From: an uncultured Atopobium sp.
Lineage (GTDB): Bacteria > Actinomycetota > Coriobacteriia > Coriobacteriales > Atopobiaceae
Direction: 5' to 3'
Assembly: GCA_938045565.1 (NCBI GenBank)
Contig: CALIAZ010000027.1
Location: forward strand, 1-27,912
Length of the DNA: 27,912 bases
This document shows, in pieces, positions 13,837 to 22,600 of this stretch (position 1 is its first letter; the number at the start of each line of letters is the position of its first letter). The notes under the pieces are model-generated. The model saw only the letters and a program-made list of their open reading frames with translations, was not told where the DNA came from and did not search any database. The position numbers and the translations under genes were made by a program.

Positions 13837-14346
13837 CTAGTCTAAAACGATAATAGAATCCTTATTGGTTTTCTGAGGCCGCTTATATTCACCATATAAT
13901 GTGAATTCAAGTTTCGTCTGATAGCCTTTTTTGTTTTTCGGATGAACCTCAGCTTTGTTCATTAAATAATTAACAAAATCGGGACAATCACGTAATGCTT
14001 CTATTTCTCTACTTGTTTGAGCTGAAGGCGCAAACATGCCAGTTTCCCATCTAGAAACAGTTGGATGCGAAACTTTCAACATCTTTTCGAGCTGTTGTTG
14101 TGTCACTCCTAAGCGGCTTCTAATAGATTTTATTTCTTGTGGACTTAAAATTGCGTGAGCTTTTCTATATTGCTCCCACAAATATTCATTGAGCTTATCA
14201 GCCATTTCTAAACTAAGCTCATACTCCCCACAAACAGGACATTCGAAGCGCTCTATACCTCGTACCGTATATTTTTCACCATTTATTTCTTCTATAAATG
14301 ATGAGTCAGTTTTTATTAGTTCATGACCACACTCAATGCATTTCAT
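13837..14346 (-). CDS. MqsA/YgiT-type antitoxin with C-terminal extension
   Basis: A 169-residue antitoxin with an N-terminal zinc finger (C3-x2-C6 ... C36-x2-C39) and an Xre-type HTH (about 70-125, LGVTQQQLEKMLKVSHPTVSRWE), the MqsA/YgiT architecture. E. coli MqsA is about 131 residues; the surplus is a tail from about 132 with a hydrophobic patch (LEFTLYGEY, 146-154). In characterised TAC systems such tails are chaperone-addiction segments bound by the SecB-like partner, and this tail is a candidate. AGAGGAGAG precedes the ATG. It lies 11 bp after the toxin gene and probably autorepresses the operon. Confidence 0.85.
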   Translation of the reverse strand: MKCIECGHELIKTDSSFIEEINGEKYTVRGIERFECPVCGEYELSLEMADKLNEYLWEQYRKAHAILSPQEIKSIRSRLGVTQQQLEKMLKVSHPTVSRWETGMFAPSAQTSREIEALRDCPDFVNYLMNKAEVHPKNKKGYQTKLEFTLYGEYKRPQKTNKDSIIVLD

Positions 14347-14357
14347 GACTCTCTCCT

Positions 14358-14684
14358 CTATGCATTAATACCATCATACTTAGATGAAAGAACTAATACG
14401 GTAGAGTTTTCTTCAATAAGAAACTTAACGTACCATTCATTTTCCTCATATGACGTTTTATATACGTCTCCATAACATCCAGGAAACGTATCTAGTTTGA
14501 TGCTTTTGTAGAAGTCTTGCTCACTAAGATTACTAATCAAGCCTTTTACAAATGCCTGGATCCTTATGTAACCATGATTTCTGAGCCACTCTGATACTCT
14601 TCTAGTAACACGTATATCCCCAGAAGAACAAAGTCCTTTAACCCTTCGTAATTCGTACGATGGCTTATTTTCAGATTTCCTCAC
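14358..14684 (-). CDS. MqsR-type mRNA interferase toxin
   Basis: A 108-residue protein matching MqsR: YELRRVKGL (10-18), LSEQDFYKSIKL (53-64), DVYKTSY (73-79) and WYVKFLIEENSTVLVLSSK (84-102), the last two corresponding to the DVYR and YLKI...VLIVSFKEK segments of E. coli MqsR. MqsR is a RelE/YoeB-fold ribonuclease that cuts mRNA when free of antitoxin. GTG 14684 is the only start that keeps the N-terminus near family length. AAGGAG lies very close (2-3 nt), so initiation may be weak. Toxin-first order is as in E. coli mqsRA. Confidence 0.85.
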   Translation of the reverse strand: MRKSENKPSYELRRVKGLCSSGDIRVTRRVSEWLRNHGYIRIQAFVKGLISNLSEQDFYKSIKLDTFPGCYGDVYKTSYEENEWYVKFLIEENSTVLVLSSKYDGINA

Positions 14685-14705
14685 TCCTCCTTCTTTCTTT
14701 AAAGA

Positions 14706-14720
14706 TTAGCGTTACGCTAA
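14706..14720 (-). promoter_or_regulatory. Operator-like palindrome upstream of the toxin gene
   Basis: TTAGCGT-T-ACGCTAA is a perfect 7-bp inverted repeat centred about 30 bp before the toxin GTG. It resembles in size and position the palindrome bound by MqsA in E. coli, though the sequence differs. Confidence 0.6.
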
Positions 14721-14750
14721 CAAAACTACAACATTTTTATTGAAAATAAA

Positions 14751-14780
14751 TTTATAAGTTTCAAAATCAAATATGTTCAA
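14751..14780 (-). promoter_or_regulatory. Promoter of the toxin-antitoxin-chaperone operon
   Basis: On the minus strand TTGAAC (14775-14780) and TATAAA (14751-14756) are separated by 18 bp, beginning at the stop codon of the upstream HTH gene. This would let the three-gene module be transcribed on its own. Confidence 0.5.
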
Positions 14781-15076
14781 GCATCAAACGAGATCCCCAA
14801 TGAATGAAATAGAGTAAATATTATTTTTGACTTGCGAGGCCATCTAACTCTATTGTCTCCAGCAACTTCTATTTCAAGAATTGAATCTAAGGAAACACCG
14901 TAGAGTTTAACCAGCTGGATAAGGGAGTTTAAATCAGGATCATTTTGGCCTTGCTCCCAACGCCTAATTGTGCCGAGCGGAATACCAGTTTTAGCAGAAA
15001 CTTCTTTCTGTGTAAGCCTACTTTTCTCTCTTGAGCTCCCAAGAAAGGAAGCTACACAGCTATTTTTACGTGCCAT
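14777..15076 (-). CDS. Xre-family HTH regulator
   Basis: A 99-residue protein with a lambda-repressor-like HTH covering about residues 10-66 (REKSRLTQKEVSAKTGIPLGTIRRWEQGQNDPDLNSL, ending near LDSIL). The C-terminal 30 residues are basic then hydrophobic and unrecognised. AAAGG stands upstream of the ATG. It lies 92 bp upstream of the toxin gene on the same strand and shares the low GC of the island, so it may be an extra regulator of the module or a remnant of another element. Confidence 0.8.
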   Translation of the reverse strand: MARKNSCVASFLGSSREKSRLTQKEVSAKTGIPLGTIRRWEQGQNDPDLNSLIQLVKLYGVSLDSILEIEVAGDNRVRWPRKSKIIFTLFHSLGISFDA

Positions 15077-15080
15077 AATA

Positions 15081-15295
15081 ACTACCTTTCTTACTATATT
15101 TCTGCATTATAAACTTTATTTGATAGAACTTTTATATATCAAACTAAATCTTGTCCCATTTTTGTCCCATGAGCTGACTAGCGAGTTAAGTTTTACCAGG
15201 TCAAGAGCTATACACTCTTCACGTTCAATAAAGCCAAATACTTAAATATTTTCTGAAAAACCGCAGCTAAAACGCTATTTATTCTGCAACAAAAG
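15081..15295. other. AT-rich spacer between island and tRNA-Leu
   Basis: 215 bp without a gene. It contains a 9-bp direct repeat TTGTCCCAT (15151-15159, 15162-15170). The stretch borders the 3' end of tRNA-Leu, a common integration point, but no copy of the tRNA 3' end is seen at the far side of the island. Confidence 0.45.
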
Positions 15296-15380
15296 TGGTA
15301 GGGGCGGCGGGACTCGAACCCGCAAGACCGAAGTCGAGGGATTTTAAGTCCCCTGCGTCTGCCAATTCCGCCACGCCCCC
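15296..15380 (-). tRNA. tRNA-Leu (anticodon TAA)
   Basis: An 85-nt class II tRNA with acceptor GGGGGCG/CGCCCCT, D-arm TGGCGGAATTGGCAGACGCA, anticodon loop CTTAAAA (TAA), a long variable arm, T-loop GGTTCGAGTCC and encoded CCA at the 15296 end. Its 3' end faces the AT-rich island. Confidence 0.96.
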
Positions 15381-15403
15381 GGATATGTCTAGCTATTATG
15401 CCA

Positions 15404-16480
15404 CTACTTTTTATCTAGCGGGCGCAAAATTGGCTGCCAAATCACAGGCGACTGCTTTCCCTGGTGAACGGCAGCAGCAGTTATCACTAGGCCAAAGAGC
15501 AGGTCACTTTCGCTTACTACCAGGTGTTTAAAACCCGAGTTCTTCATCAATTCTGCAAGCAAAATAGTGCCCGCGAGCATGACGGGTGCGCGTTTTGCCT
15601 GAAGTCCCGTTATGTCTTCTCGCTCCTTCAGCGTTTTGCTGGCGAGAAGCCCCTCTATCTGCGACACCTCATCAATCGAGATGTGATTGAGGTGAACTTT
15701 TGATGGATCGTACGGGTCAAGGTGGTCCCTAATGGCGATGAGACTGGTTGCGGTTCCGCCAACGCCAACCAAAAGCTCTGGCGCTGCACACTGCTGTTGA
15801 GCTCGGCCGATAGCCTCGGACATCATCTGGACTGCCATTTGGTGAGCTCCATCAATATCCTCGGCTGAAGGGTAATCTGCCGACAGATTAAAACGCTCGG
15901 TCAGGCGCCTGCAACCAAGGTCAACGGACTCGACAAAGTTGATGTCGAGCTGCTGTCCTCCAAGCTGCTGGTCTACGGCTTGGGTGGCGGACTGACCTAC
16001 GCCTTGGACCGCAGACTGACCTGCACCCTGAGCTGCGGCTTGTCCCACCAACGTGCCAACGACCAGCTCAGTTGAGCCGCCACCGCTGTCGGCAACAAGA
16101 ATGCGGTGATTCTCAAAGTCGTGAGAGACGCCCAAAAATGTGAGCGCACCTTCAATCTCACCTGGAATAATCATGGGTTCAAGTCCCAATGAGGCCAGAC
16201 CCATTCCCAGGTCAGGAGCATTTTCTGCATCGCGAGCAGCGCTTGTGAGCGTGCATACAACTGCCTCAGCGCCCTCTTTTCTCGCGTGATCAACATAAGA
16301 AGAAACGCAACCAACGCAACGATGAATCGCCTCAGGTAGCAGGCGTTTTGTTTTATCAACGCCTTCGCCCAAGTTGACAATCTCGGTGTATTTGGCCATG
16401 CGAATGACGCGGCCATCCTCAACCTGCGCAAGCGCAAGTCGAGCGGTTACGGTTCCAATATCAATTGCAGCTAGAAGCAT
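15404..16480 (-). CDS. ppx: Ppx/GppA-family exopolyphosphatase
   Basis: A 358-residue phosphatase of the ASKHA fold that removes phosphate from polyphosphate or pppGpp. IDIGTVTARLALAQ (6-19) is phosphate-loop 1, DSGGGSTELV (131-140) the second, and GVGGTATSL the third. Between about 145 and 177 there is a Q/G/A-rich insert of repeating 8-residue units (QGAGQSAV, QGVGQSAT) not expected in the family. It is encoded by a short DNA tandem repeat and sits on a likely surface loop. Its ATG overlaps the stop of the FtsB-like gene (TAATG), so the two are coupled. A position downstream of a divIC-like gene is the usual actinobacterial arrangement. Confidence 0.9.
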   Translation of the reverse strand: MLLAAIDIGTVTARLALAQVEDGRVIRMAKYTEIVNLGEGVDKTKRLLPEAIHRCVGCVSSYVDHARKEGAEAVVCTLTSAARDAENAPDLGMGLASLGLEPMIIPGEIEGALTFLGVSHDFENHRILVADSGGGSTELVVGTLVGQAAAQGAGQSAVQGVGQSATQAVDQQLGGQQLDINFVESVDLGCRRLTERFNLSADYPSAEDIDGAHQMAVQMMSEAIGRAQQQCAAPELLVGVGGTATSLIAIRDHLDPYDPSKVHLNHISIDEVSQIEGLLASKTLKEREDITGLQAKRAPVMLAGTILLAELMKNSGFKHLVVSESDLLFGLVITAAAVHQGKQSPVIWQPILRPLDKK

Positions 16481-17460
16481 TAGTGCGAGTTTCCGTTATC
16501 AGACTTTGAGTTGTTGGCGTCTGATCCTTCAGAAGAGCCGCCCTCTCCAGAGTTTTTCTGCTCATGAGATTCTCCTGGGGCAGGTGCAGACGTAGGATCA
16601 TCAGAGTTTGCGCTCTTAGGAGCCTCAGTATTGCCGGAATCACCTGGCGTAAAACCAAAAACAAAGTCTCCCACCTTGATGTACCAAGGATAATCAGGAC
16701 GCTGAACGGTATTCTCGTCCTTCTTTTTATCAAGGCCTTCCACGCGCGCAGATTCCTCGCCACCAGAAACCAGGCCCTGCTTATGGGCCTCATCTATGAT
16801 GCCCTCTTTTGTCTGCAGGCCCTGAACCTCGGACTCAAGACGTTTTTGATCTTCCTCAAGCTTCTGCTGATTTAGCAGCAACTCATCATGCTCGCGAACA
16901 GCGTGGTAGTAGCCACGAATTGGCGGATACAAACCCACAAGCAGGAAGATTACAACGCCGAGAAACGCAACAAGCTTGGTGTGGTTACGAGCAAAATCAA
17001 GCGTGTTGTCCTTAAGCTCTACCAAAGAAGCTACGCTGAACTGCGGTTTATTAGTTCTTTCGGACTGCTGACCGCGCTCGGCCCTATGGGTGCGCTCAGA
17101 CTTCTGCGCACGCTCGGACTGCTGGCCTCGCTCAGCCCTCTGAGTTCTACCAATCTTCTGAACTGGAGCAGTTCTTTTAGACTTTGTGTCCTTGGAACTT
17201 TTCTGAGAAGAGGTGTCTTTTGAAGCCGCGGCGTCTTCTGGGGCCGTCGCAGGCTTTTCAGACTCAACAGCCTTTGAGTCAGATTCAGGCTTCTTATCTA
17301 CCTGGGGTTTCTCGGCCTTTTTAGATGAAAATATTTTGAGAGCACCAGAGGTATGCTCCGCGCCAGTCTCTTTAAGAGGCTCAACGGAACGCTTGGTGGA
17401 CGTTGTTTTTCTTTTTGTACCACTCTTTTTAGTGGTGTCTTGACTCATCACGGATCTCAT
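16480..17460 (-). CDS. Septum formation initiator (FtsB/DivIC-like) protein
   Basis: A 326-residue bitopic membrane protein. Residues 1-145 are a charged, disordered cytoplasmic tail rich in K, S and E, containing an 18-residue repeat (RAERGQQSER twice, about 108-135). One membrane segment follows (about 163-181, LVAFLGVVIFLLVGLYPPI), then a coiled coil (about 188-218) of the FtsB/DivIC type, and an acidic S/G/N-rich outer tail. It is expected to join FtsL and FtsQ in the divisome. It is much longer than E. coli FtsB (about 100 residues), as common in Actinobacteria. Start is uncertain: ATG 17460 or ATG 17448; neither has a strong ribosome site. Confidence 0.8.
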   Translation of the reverse strand: MRSVMSQDTTKKSGTKRKTTSTKRSVEPLKETGAEHTSGALKIFSSKKAEKPQVDKKPESDSKAVESEKPATAPEDAAASKDTSSQKSSKDTKSKRTAPVQKIGRTQRAERGQQSERAQKSERTHRAERGQQSERTNKPQFSVASLVELKDNTLDFARNHTKLVAFLGVVIFLLVGLYPPIRGYYHAVREHDELLLNQQKLEEDQKRLESEVQGLQTKEGIIDEAHKQGLVSGGEESARVEGLDKKKDENTVQRPDYPWYIKVGDFVFGFTPGDSGNTEAPKSANSDDPTSAPAPGESHEQKNSGEGGSSEGSDANNSKSDNGNSH

Positions 17461-17651
17461 TTCTGGTTTGTTTGGTGATGCGTCGCAACAAATTGCAACA
17501 TCTTTATTATGGCAGAGGCAGCGCCGATAGCCCTGCCTCAGTTTGGAATTTCATCGTTTCAGCGAATAGAAGTTATCAGCTTAGCGACAACTCGTATGTC
17601 CTGCAACGTGGTTGGTGCAGCTCATTTGCGCAGGTCATCTACACAGTTCAT
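17461..17651. other. 190-bp gap between mazG and the ftsB-like gene
   Basis: No gene. GAGGCAG (about 17514) and CTGCCTC (about 17533) form a 7-bp hairpin without a T-run. In many actinobacteria enolase (eno) lies between mazG and the divIC-like gene; it is absent here. Confidence 0.5.
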
Positions 17652-18602
17652 TTACGCATCAAGATGACGCTTAGCTTCTTGCCACAAATCTTCTTGAAGC
17701 TCGGGTTTCTCGTCAAGAGAAAAGCCTCTCTTAGCAGCGGCTTTCTCCATGTACGACCAGCGAGCGCGGAACTTCCTACAGGCACTCATCAGCGCTTCTT
17801 CCGCGTCAACGCCTTCCCAACGAGCAACGTTTATCAGCGCAAACAAAATGTCGCCAAACTCGTCCGTTTTCTGCTGCGTTCCTGACGCTTCGGCGTCAAA
17901 TTCCGCGCGCTCCTCGGCAACCTTGTCCCACACGTCAGCGACAGATGCCCACTCAAAGCCCATCTTTGCGGCGCGCTTTGAGATCTTCTGGGCTTGCATG
18001 AGCGCAGGTAGAGACTGTGGAACCGAGTCGAGAAGACCCTCGGTATGCACGGTGTCTTCTGCGCTGGCACGCTCCTCAGCCTTAACGCTCTCCCACACGT
18101 CCAAGACGGCCGCAGCCGACGACGTTGAACCAGCTTCTGGTCCAAATACGTGCGGATGTCTGCGCACCAGCTTCTGGTTGAGCGCTCGGCACACGTCGTC
18201 GATGTCGAAGCCCGCCTCGCGGTTGCCAGCCGTGCCCGCCGCGCGATTGCGCGCGCCGCCCTTCTCGGCACCGTCTGCGCCGCCGCCCACTACGCCGCTG
18301 TCCGCCTCAATCTGCGAGTGAAGAACTACCTGCTCAAGCACATCGCCAAGCTCTTCCTCAAGATGCTCGGGAGAGCCCTCAGCAATAGCCTCGACCGCCT
18401 CGTAGGCCTCCTCAATCATGTTCTTTGAGATGGACTGATGCGTCTGTTCCTTGTCCCAAGGGCAGCCATCCTCCTGGCGAAGGCGCCAGATGGTTCTGAC
18501 CAGACGGTCAAACTCCGGATGCGTCTGAGGTGCGCCCAAACGAACCTTTGTTTCTTCATCAACTGCGGCTGCTAGCTGGGCGATCTTCTCGTCAGATGTC
18601 AT
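17652..18602 (-). CDS. mazG: MazG nucleoside triphosphate pyrophosphohydrolase
   Basis: A 316-residue two-domain MazG. The first domain starts with WRLRQEDGCPWDKEQTHQSI and carries EEAYEAVEAI...EELGDVLEQV; the second carries DKVAEERAEFDAE...DEFGDILFAL, the E-x2-E and D/E-x-x-D metal-binding pattern repeated. It hydrolyses NTPs to NMP and pyrophosphate, cleaning nucleotide pools or lowering (p)ppGpp. A G/A-rich insert (about 102-133) separates parts of domain 1. ATG 18602 follows the upstream stop by 5 bp with GAGGAG upstream; the longer frame to 18638 overlaps the neighbour without support. Third gene of the mfd operon. Confidence 0.93.
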   Translation of the reverse strand: MTSDEKIAQLAAAVDEETKVRLGAPQTHPEFDRLVRTIWRLRQEDGCPWDKEQTHQSISKNMIEEAYEAVEAIAEGSPEHLEEELGDVLEQVVLHSQIEADSGVVGGGADGAEKGGARNRAAGTAGNREAGFDIDDVCRALNQKLVRRHPHVFGPEAGSTSSAAAVLDVWESVKAEERASAEDTVHTEGLLDSVPQSLPALMQAQKISKRAAKMGFEWASVADVWDKVAEERAEFDAEASGTQQKTDEFGDILFALINVARWEGVDAEEALMSACRKFRARWSYMEKAAAKRGFSLDEKPELQEDLWQEAKRHLDA

Positions 18603-18607
18603 GTAAC

Positions 18608-19687
18608 TTATTGCTCCTCGGGATACAGGAAATTCCAATCATTGCGCAGGCCAGTCATGAGCTCCATAACGTCCTTTGAAACCTCAAGCTGCGCCTGAGC
18701 AGAAGCGTCTCCTGCAACAGCGGCCTCCAAATCTGCCAGCACGTATGCCAGAGCATCAGCGGTGCGTCCTACCTGGACTTTCTCCTGCTTGCCGTCGTCA
18801 GTCCACGTGATTGTGGCAACGTCCGCGCGTGGGTACTCCATAATCTCGATAAAGGCCTTATCCGCGGAAATCATGGCGCGTTTTGGCTGCTTAGAGTGGA
18901 GCGTCAGCGCCAGAACAACCATCTGACCTTCGGCGTTTCTGAGCAAAATGCCGTCTGTCTGGTCAACGCCGGTCGGCGCCGGATTCATCATAGAAAGCAC
19001 GTCATGAGGCTGGCTCTTCAAGAAAAGACGTGCGAGCGTCAGCGAATATACGCCTATGTCCAGAAGGGCGCCGCCGGCAAGCTTAGGATTGAAGAAGCGA
19101 TTCTCCATGTCAAACTCTTTGTAGCTGCCAAAATTCTCCTGGATCAGGTTGACTGGACCAAACTCGCCCGCTTCCACGCGGCTGACCAGCTCTTTGTAGA
19201 GCGGCATGTGCAAAATGGTGCAGGCGTCCATAAGTTGAACACCGTTTTGACGTGCAAGTTCTTCGGCCTCAAGCAGCTCAGCGGAATTGAGCGTAATGGA
19301 CTTCTCGCACAGAACGTGCTTGCCCGCCTGGAGCGCTTTACGCAGGTAGATGATGTGTGTGTTGTGGGGCGTGGTCAGATACACCGCGTCAATCTCGTCG
19401 CTGGCGAGAAGATCGTCGATGCTGTCAAATACACGCTTTACGTGGTGTTTTTGAGCAAACGCGACGGCCTTTTCCTGCGTTCTGTTGGCCACACCATCGA
19501 TAGTTCTGCCGACCGAGGCCAACGCCTCTGCCATCTGGTTTGCAATGACTCCACAGCCAATAACGCCCCACCTGAGGTGTGGTGCGGCGAAGATTGTGTC
19601 AACGGTGCTCGTGGCGTCCTGCGCGACACCCGTAGCGTGCGCGGATCCCGTGGCGTCCTGTGACGTCTGACCTGATGTTTGGCTCAT
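18608..19687 (-). CDS. Gfo/Idh/MocA-family oxidoreductase
   Basis: A 359-residue NAD(P)-dependent dehydrogenase-like protein. After a 35-residue T/S/Q/A-rich N-terminal tail with internal repeats (QDAT, HATG), the Rossmann fold starts at WGVIGCGVIANQMAEAL (about 40-56), with TTPHNTHI and the catalytic-lysine motif CEKSITLN (about 126-133). The C-terminal GFO/IDH/MocA domain follows. Substrate is unknown. GAGGAG precedes the ATG, which lies 2 bp after the mfd stop, and its own stop lies 5 bp before mazG, so it is embedded in the mfd-mazG operon, an unusual place for such an enzyme. Confidence 0.88.
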   Translation of the reverse strand: MSQTSGQTSQDATGSAHATGVAQDATSTVDTIFAAPHLRWGVIGCGVIANQMAEALASVGRTIDGVANRTQEKAVAFAQKHHVKRVFDSIDDLLASDEIDAVYLTTPHNTHIIYLRKALQAGKHVLCEKSITLNSAELLEAEELARQNGVQLMDACTILHMPLYKELVSRVEAGEFGPVNLIQENFGSYKEFDMENRFFNPKLAGGALLDIGVYSLTLARLFLKSQPHDVLSMMNPAPTGVDQTDGILLRNAEGQMVVLALTLHSKQPKRAMISADKAFIEIMEYPRADVATITWTDDGKQEKVQVGRTADALAYVLADLEAAVAGDASAQAQLEVSKDVMELMTGLRNDWNFLYPEEQ

Positions 19688-19689
19688 AT

Positions 19690-22600
19690 TTACTCCTCAA
19701 CCTCGTCATCGCCACCAAGCTCTTCCAGAACTCCCAAGGCGGCGGGCATCAGCTGTTCTTCATTTCGGTGGAACGGATACGCCAGCTTATGCGTCTTTGG
19801 ATACACAATAGCACCGCGACCCTTCAACTTGAGGGCTTGTTCGCGAGGAATTTCTACACCCAGATATACCAGGCGTCCATTTGTCAGGCTCACTGACGTT
19901 GCGCCTAGACGCTGGGCGCGAATACGCACGCGAGCGCGATCAAACAGATTCTTTCCCGCAAGAGGTAGGGCTCCAAAGCTATTCTCGGTATCTTGCTGAA
20001 GCGCATCAACATCAGAAAGCTCTGTAGCTGCGGCAAGGCGGCGATACACCAAAACGCGTCGGTCAACCTCTGGCAGATAGTCCTCATCAAGATAGAAATC
20101 TACAGGTAGATTGATGGTCACCTCAGCCTGCTCCAACTCTGCGGACTCTCCGCGAGCCTCGGCAACCGCCTCGCCCAGCATCTGCGTAAAGAGGTCAAAG
20201 CCCACACTGGAAAGATTTCCGTGCTGCTCAGCGCCCATAAGAGAGCCCGCGCCTCTAATCTCCAGGTCGCGCATGGCAATGCGCATGCCGCTACCCAGAT
20301 CCTGGAACTCATTGATTGCGGTCAGACGCTCGGTTGCCTCTTCCGTCAGCGGTAGCTCCGCGGGGAACATAAAGTACGCGTATGCCTGCTGCCTACCGCG
20401 ACCAACACGGCCCTTGAGCTGGTACAACTGAGCCAGTCCCAAGCGCTGCGAATCCTCGATAATCAGCGTGTTAGTGTGCGAGTTGTCAATGCCAGACTCA
20501 ATGATGGTGGTGGCCACCAAAATGTCAATCTCGTGCTCCTGGAAGGCAAGCATGACGTTTTCTACCTCGCGAGCGCTCATCTGGCCGTGAGCCACGCCCA
20601 CGCGAGCTTCCGGCGCCGCCTCCTCCACGCGAGCCACCGCCTCGTCAATAGTGGTCACACGGTTGGACACGTAGTACACCTGACCTTCTCGCTCCAGCTC
20701 ACTTCTAATAGCTGCGGAAACAAGGTCTGGGTTGTACTCGCCCACCATCACCTGAACAGGTTTTCTGCCAGGCGGCGGAGTCAGAATCAGGCTCACGTCA
20801 CGCACGCCGCTCATGGCCATCTGCATGGTGCGCGGAATAGGCGTTGCCGAGAGCGTCAGCACGTCTACCTGCTCGCGCATGTTCTTGAGCTGCTCTTTGT
20901 GCTGCACGCCAAAGCGCTGTTCCTCGTCGATGATAACCAGGCCCAAATCGTGCGGATTCACGTCCGCCGAGAGCAGCCTATGCGTTCCTACCAGCACATC
21001 TACGCTTCCGTCCGCAAACCCCTCAAGCGCTTTTTTCTGCTGAACAGGCGTGACAAAACGTGAAAGTACGCTTACCTTCAAATCAAACGGAGCAAATCGC
21101 GAGAAAAACGTCTCGTAGTGCTGCTGAGCCAAGATGGTAGTTGGACACAAAATCATAACCTGACGAGCGTCCTGACACGCCTTAAACGCAGCTCTCAGCG
21201 CCACCTCAGTCTTGCCAAAGCCCACGTCACCACAAAGCAAGCGGTCCATAGGCTTGCGCGTTTCCATGTCCAGCTTAATGTCTGCAACAGCGCTCTCTTG
21301 GTCCGGCGTCAGCTGATACGGGAAGCTGGACTCCATCTCCTCCTGAGCAGGAGTATCCAGCGAAAACGCATAACCCGGCACCGAAGCGCGACGCGTATAG
21401 AGGTCTACCAGGTCAAACGCCAGTTTCTTGGCGGACTTTCTTGCCCTGTTAGTAGCGCGCGACCAGTCTGCCGTGTTAAGCCTGGTCAGGCGCGGATTGT
21501 TGCCGTCGGGTCCCACATAGCGCGTGATGCGGTCAACTTGCTCCAGAGGCACATAGAGTTTATCGTCATTGGCGTACTCAAGCAGGAAGTAATCACGCTC
21601 TCTACCTGCGACTTCTTGGCGCACAATGGCCGTAAAGTGAGCAATACCGTGCGTTGCGTGGACAACGTAATCGCCCGGCTTAAACGGGAAGGTCACCGTT
21701 GTGGGGTCAATGCGCTTGGAACGCTTCTTGTTGCGAGCGCTCCTGGCTGTCAAGTCCGAGACAGAAAGCACTGCTAGATTAGCTGTTGGAATGATAATTC
21801 CCGCCGGAACAGGCGCGTCGGTAAACGTGACACGACCGCGCTTGAGTGGTGCGTAGACTCCGTTTTGGTCCGACTCGTTTTCAAGCGCCGTTCCCAGCGA
21901 CTCCTCAAACGGAATGGACTCGTCCGAGAAAAGCAGCTTGAGATGCTCGCGAGCTGCACGATCTGGCACCGCAAACACCACAGCGTCGCGATCTTGCACC
22001 AGCTGCCTCACGCGGCCCAAAAGCTTTGTGTCCGAGCCTGCAATAGACGGCTGCACCACAGAAAGTTCTGACGTTACCGCAGCTCCCGTGCGCAAAAGTG
22101 ACGAGAAGGACAAGCGCTGCTGTGAGCCAAAGTCCATAGCCTTGGGATCTGTATACAGACCATCTAGTTTCACTTTTGATGCTGCTGCGGATGCAGAGAT
22201 TTCATCAAAGGCGCGCTGGCAATCATCAAACAACGAGCGAGGCTCCGCAAGAACTACCAGTGTCTCTGAAGAGATATGCTCAAGTGGGCTGGCAGAACCT
22301 CCGTATAGTACGGGCAGATAGCGTTCAAGTGTGGGAGCTTGGGCTCCACGCTGAATAAGCTCCAGGTCAGCGGCGAGTGTAGAGTTTTCTTGCGCACGCG
22401 TATAGAGCGCCTCTTCTGCGCGGCGAATGGTCTCTTTGGTAAACGCAAGCTCTCTAGCTGGAGCAACGGTAACCTCATCAATGGCGCCGATAGTCTGGCC
22501 GGTAGCTGCCACCATACGCCTGATGCGGTCAATCTCGTCTCCGAAGAACTCAATACGCACGGGACTTGTTGCCTGAGCTGGGAAGATGTCAACCGTATCG

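Noticed and set aside
15151..15170. TTGTCCCAT direct repeat as an attachment site or integrase remnant
   Set aside because: No matching copy at the far end of the island and no frame longer than about 20 codons resembling a recombinase; kept only as a note.
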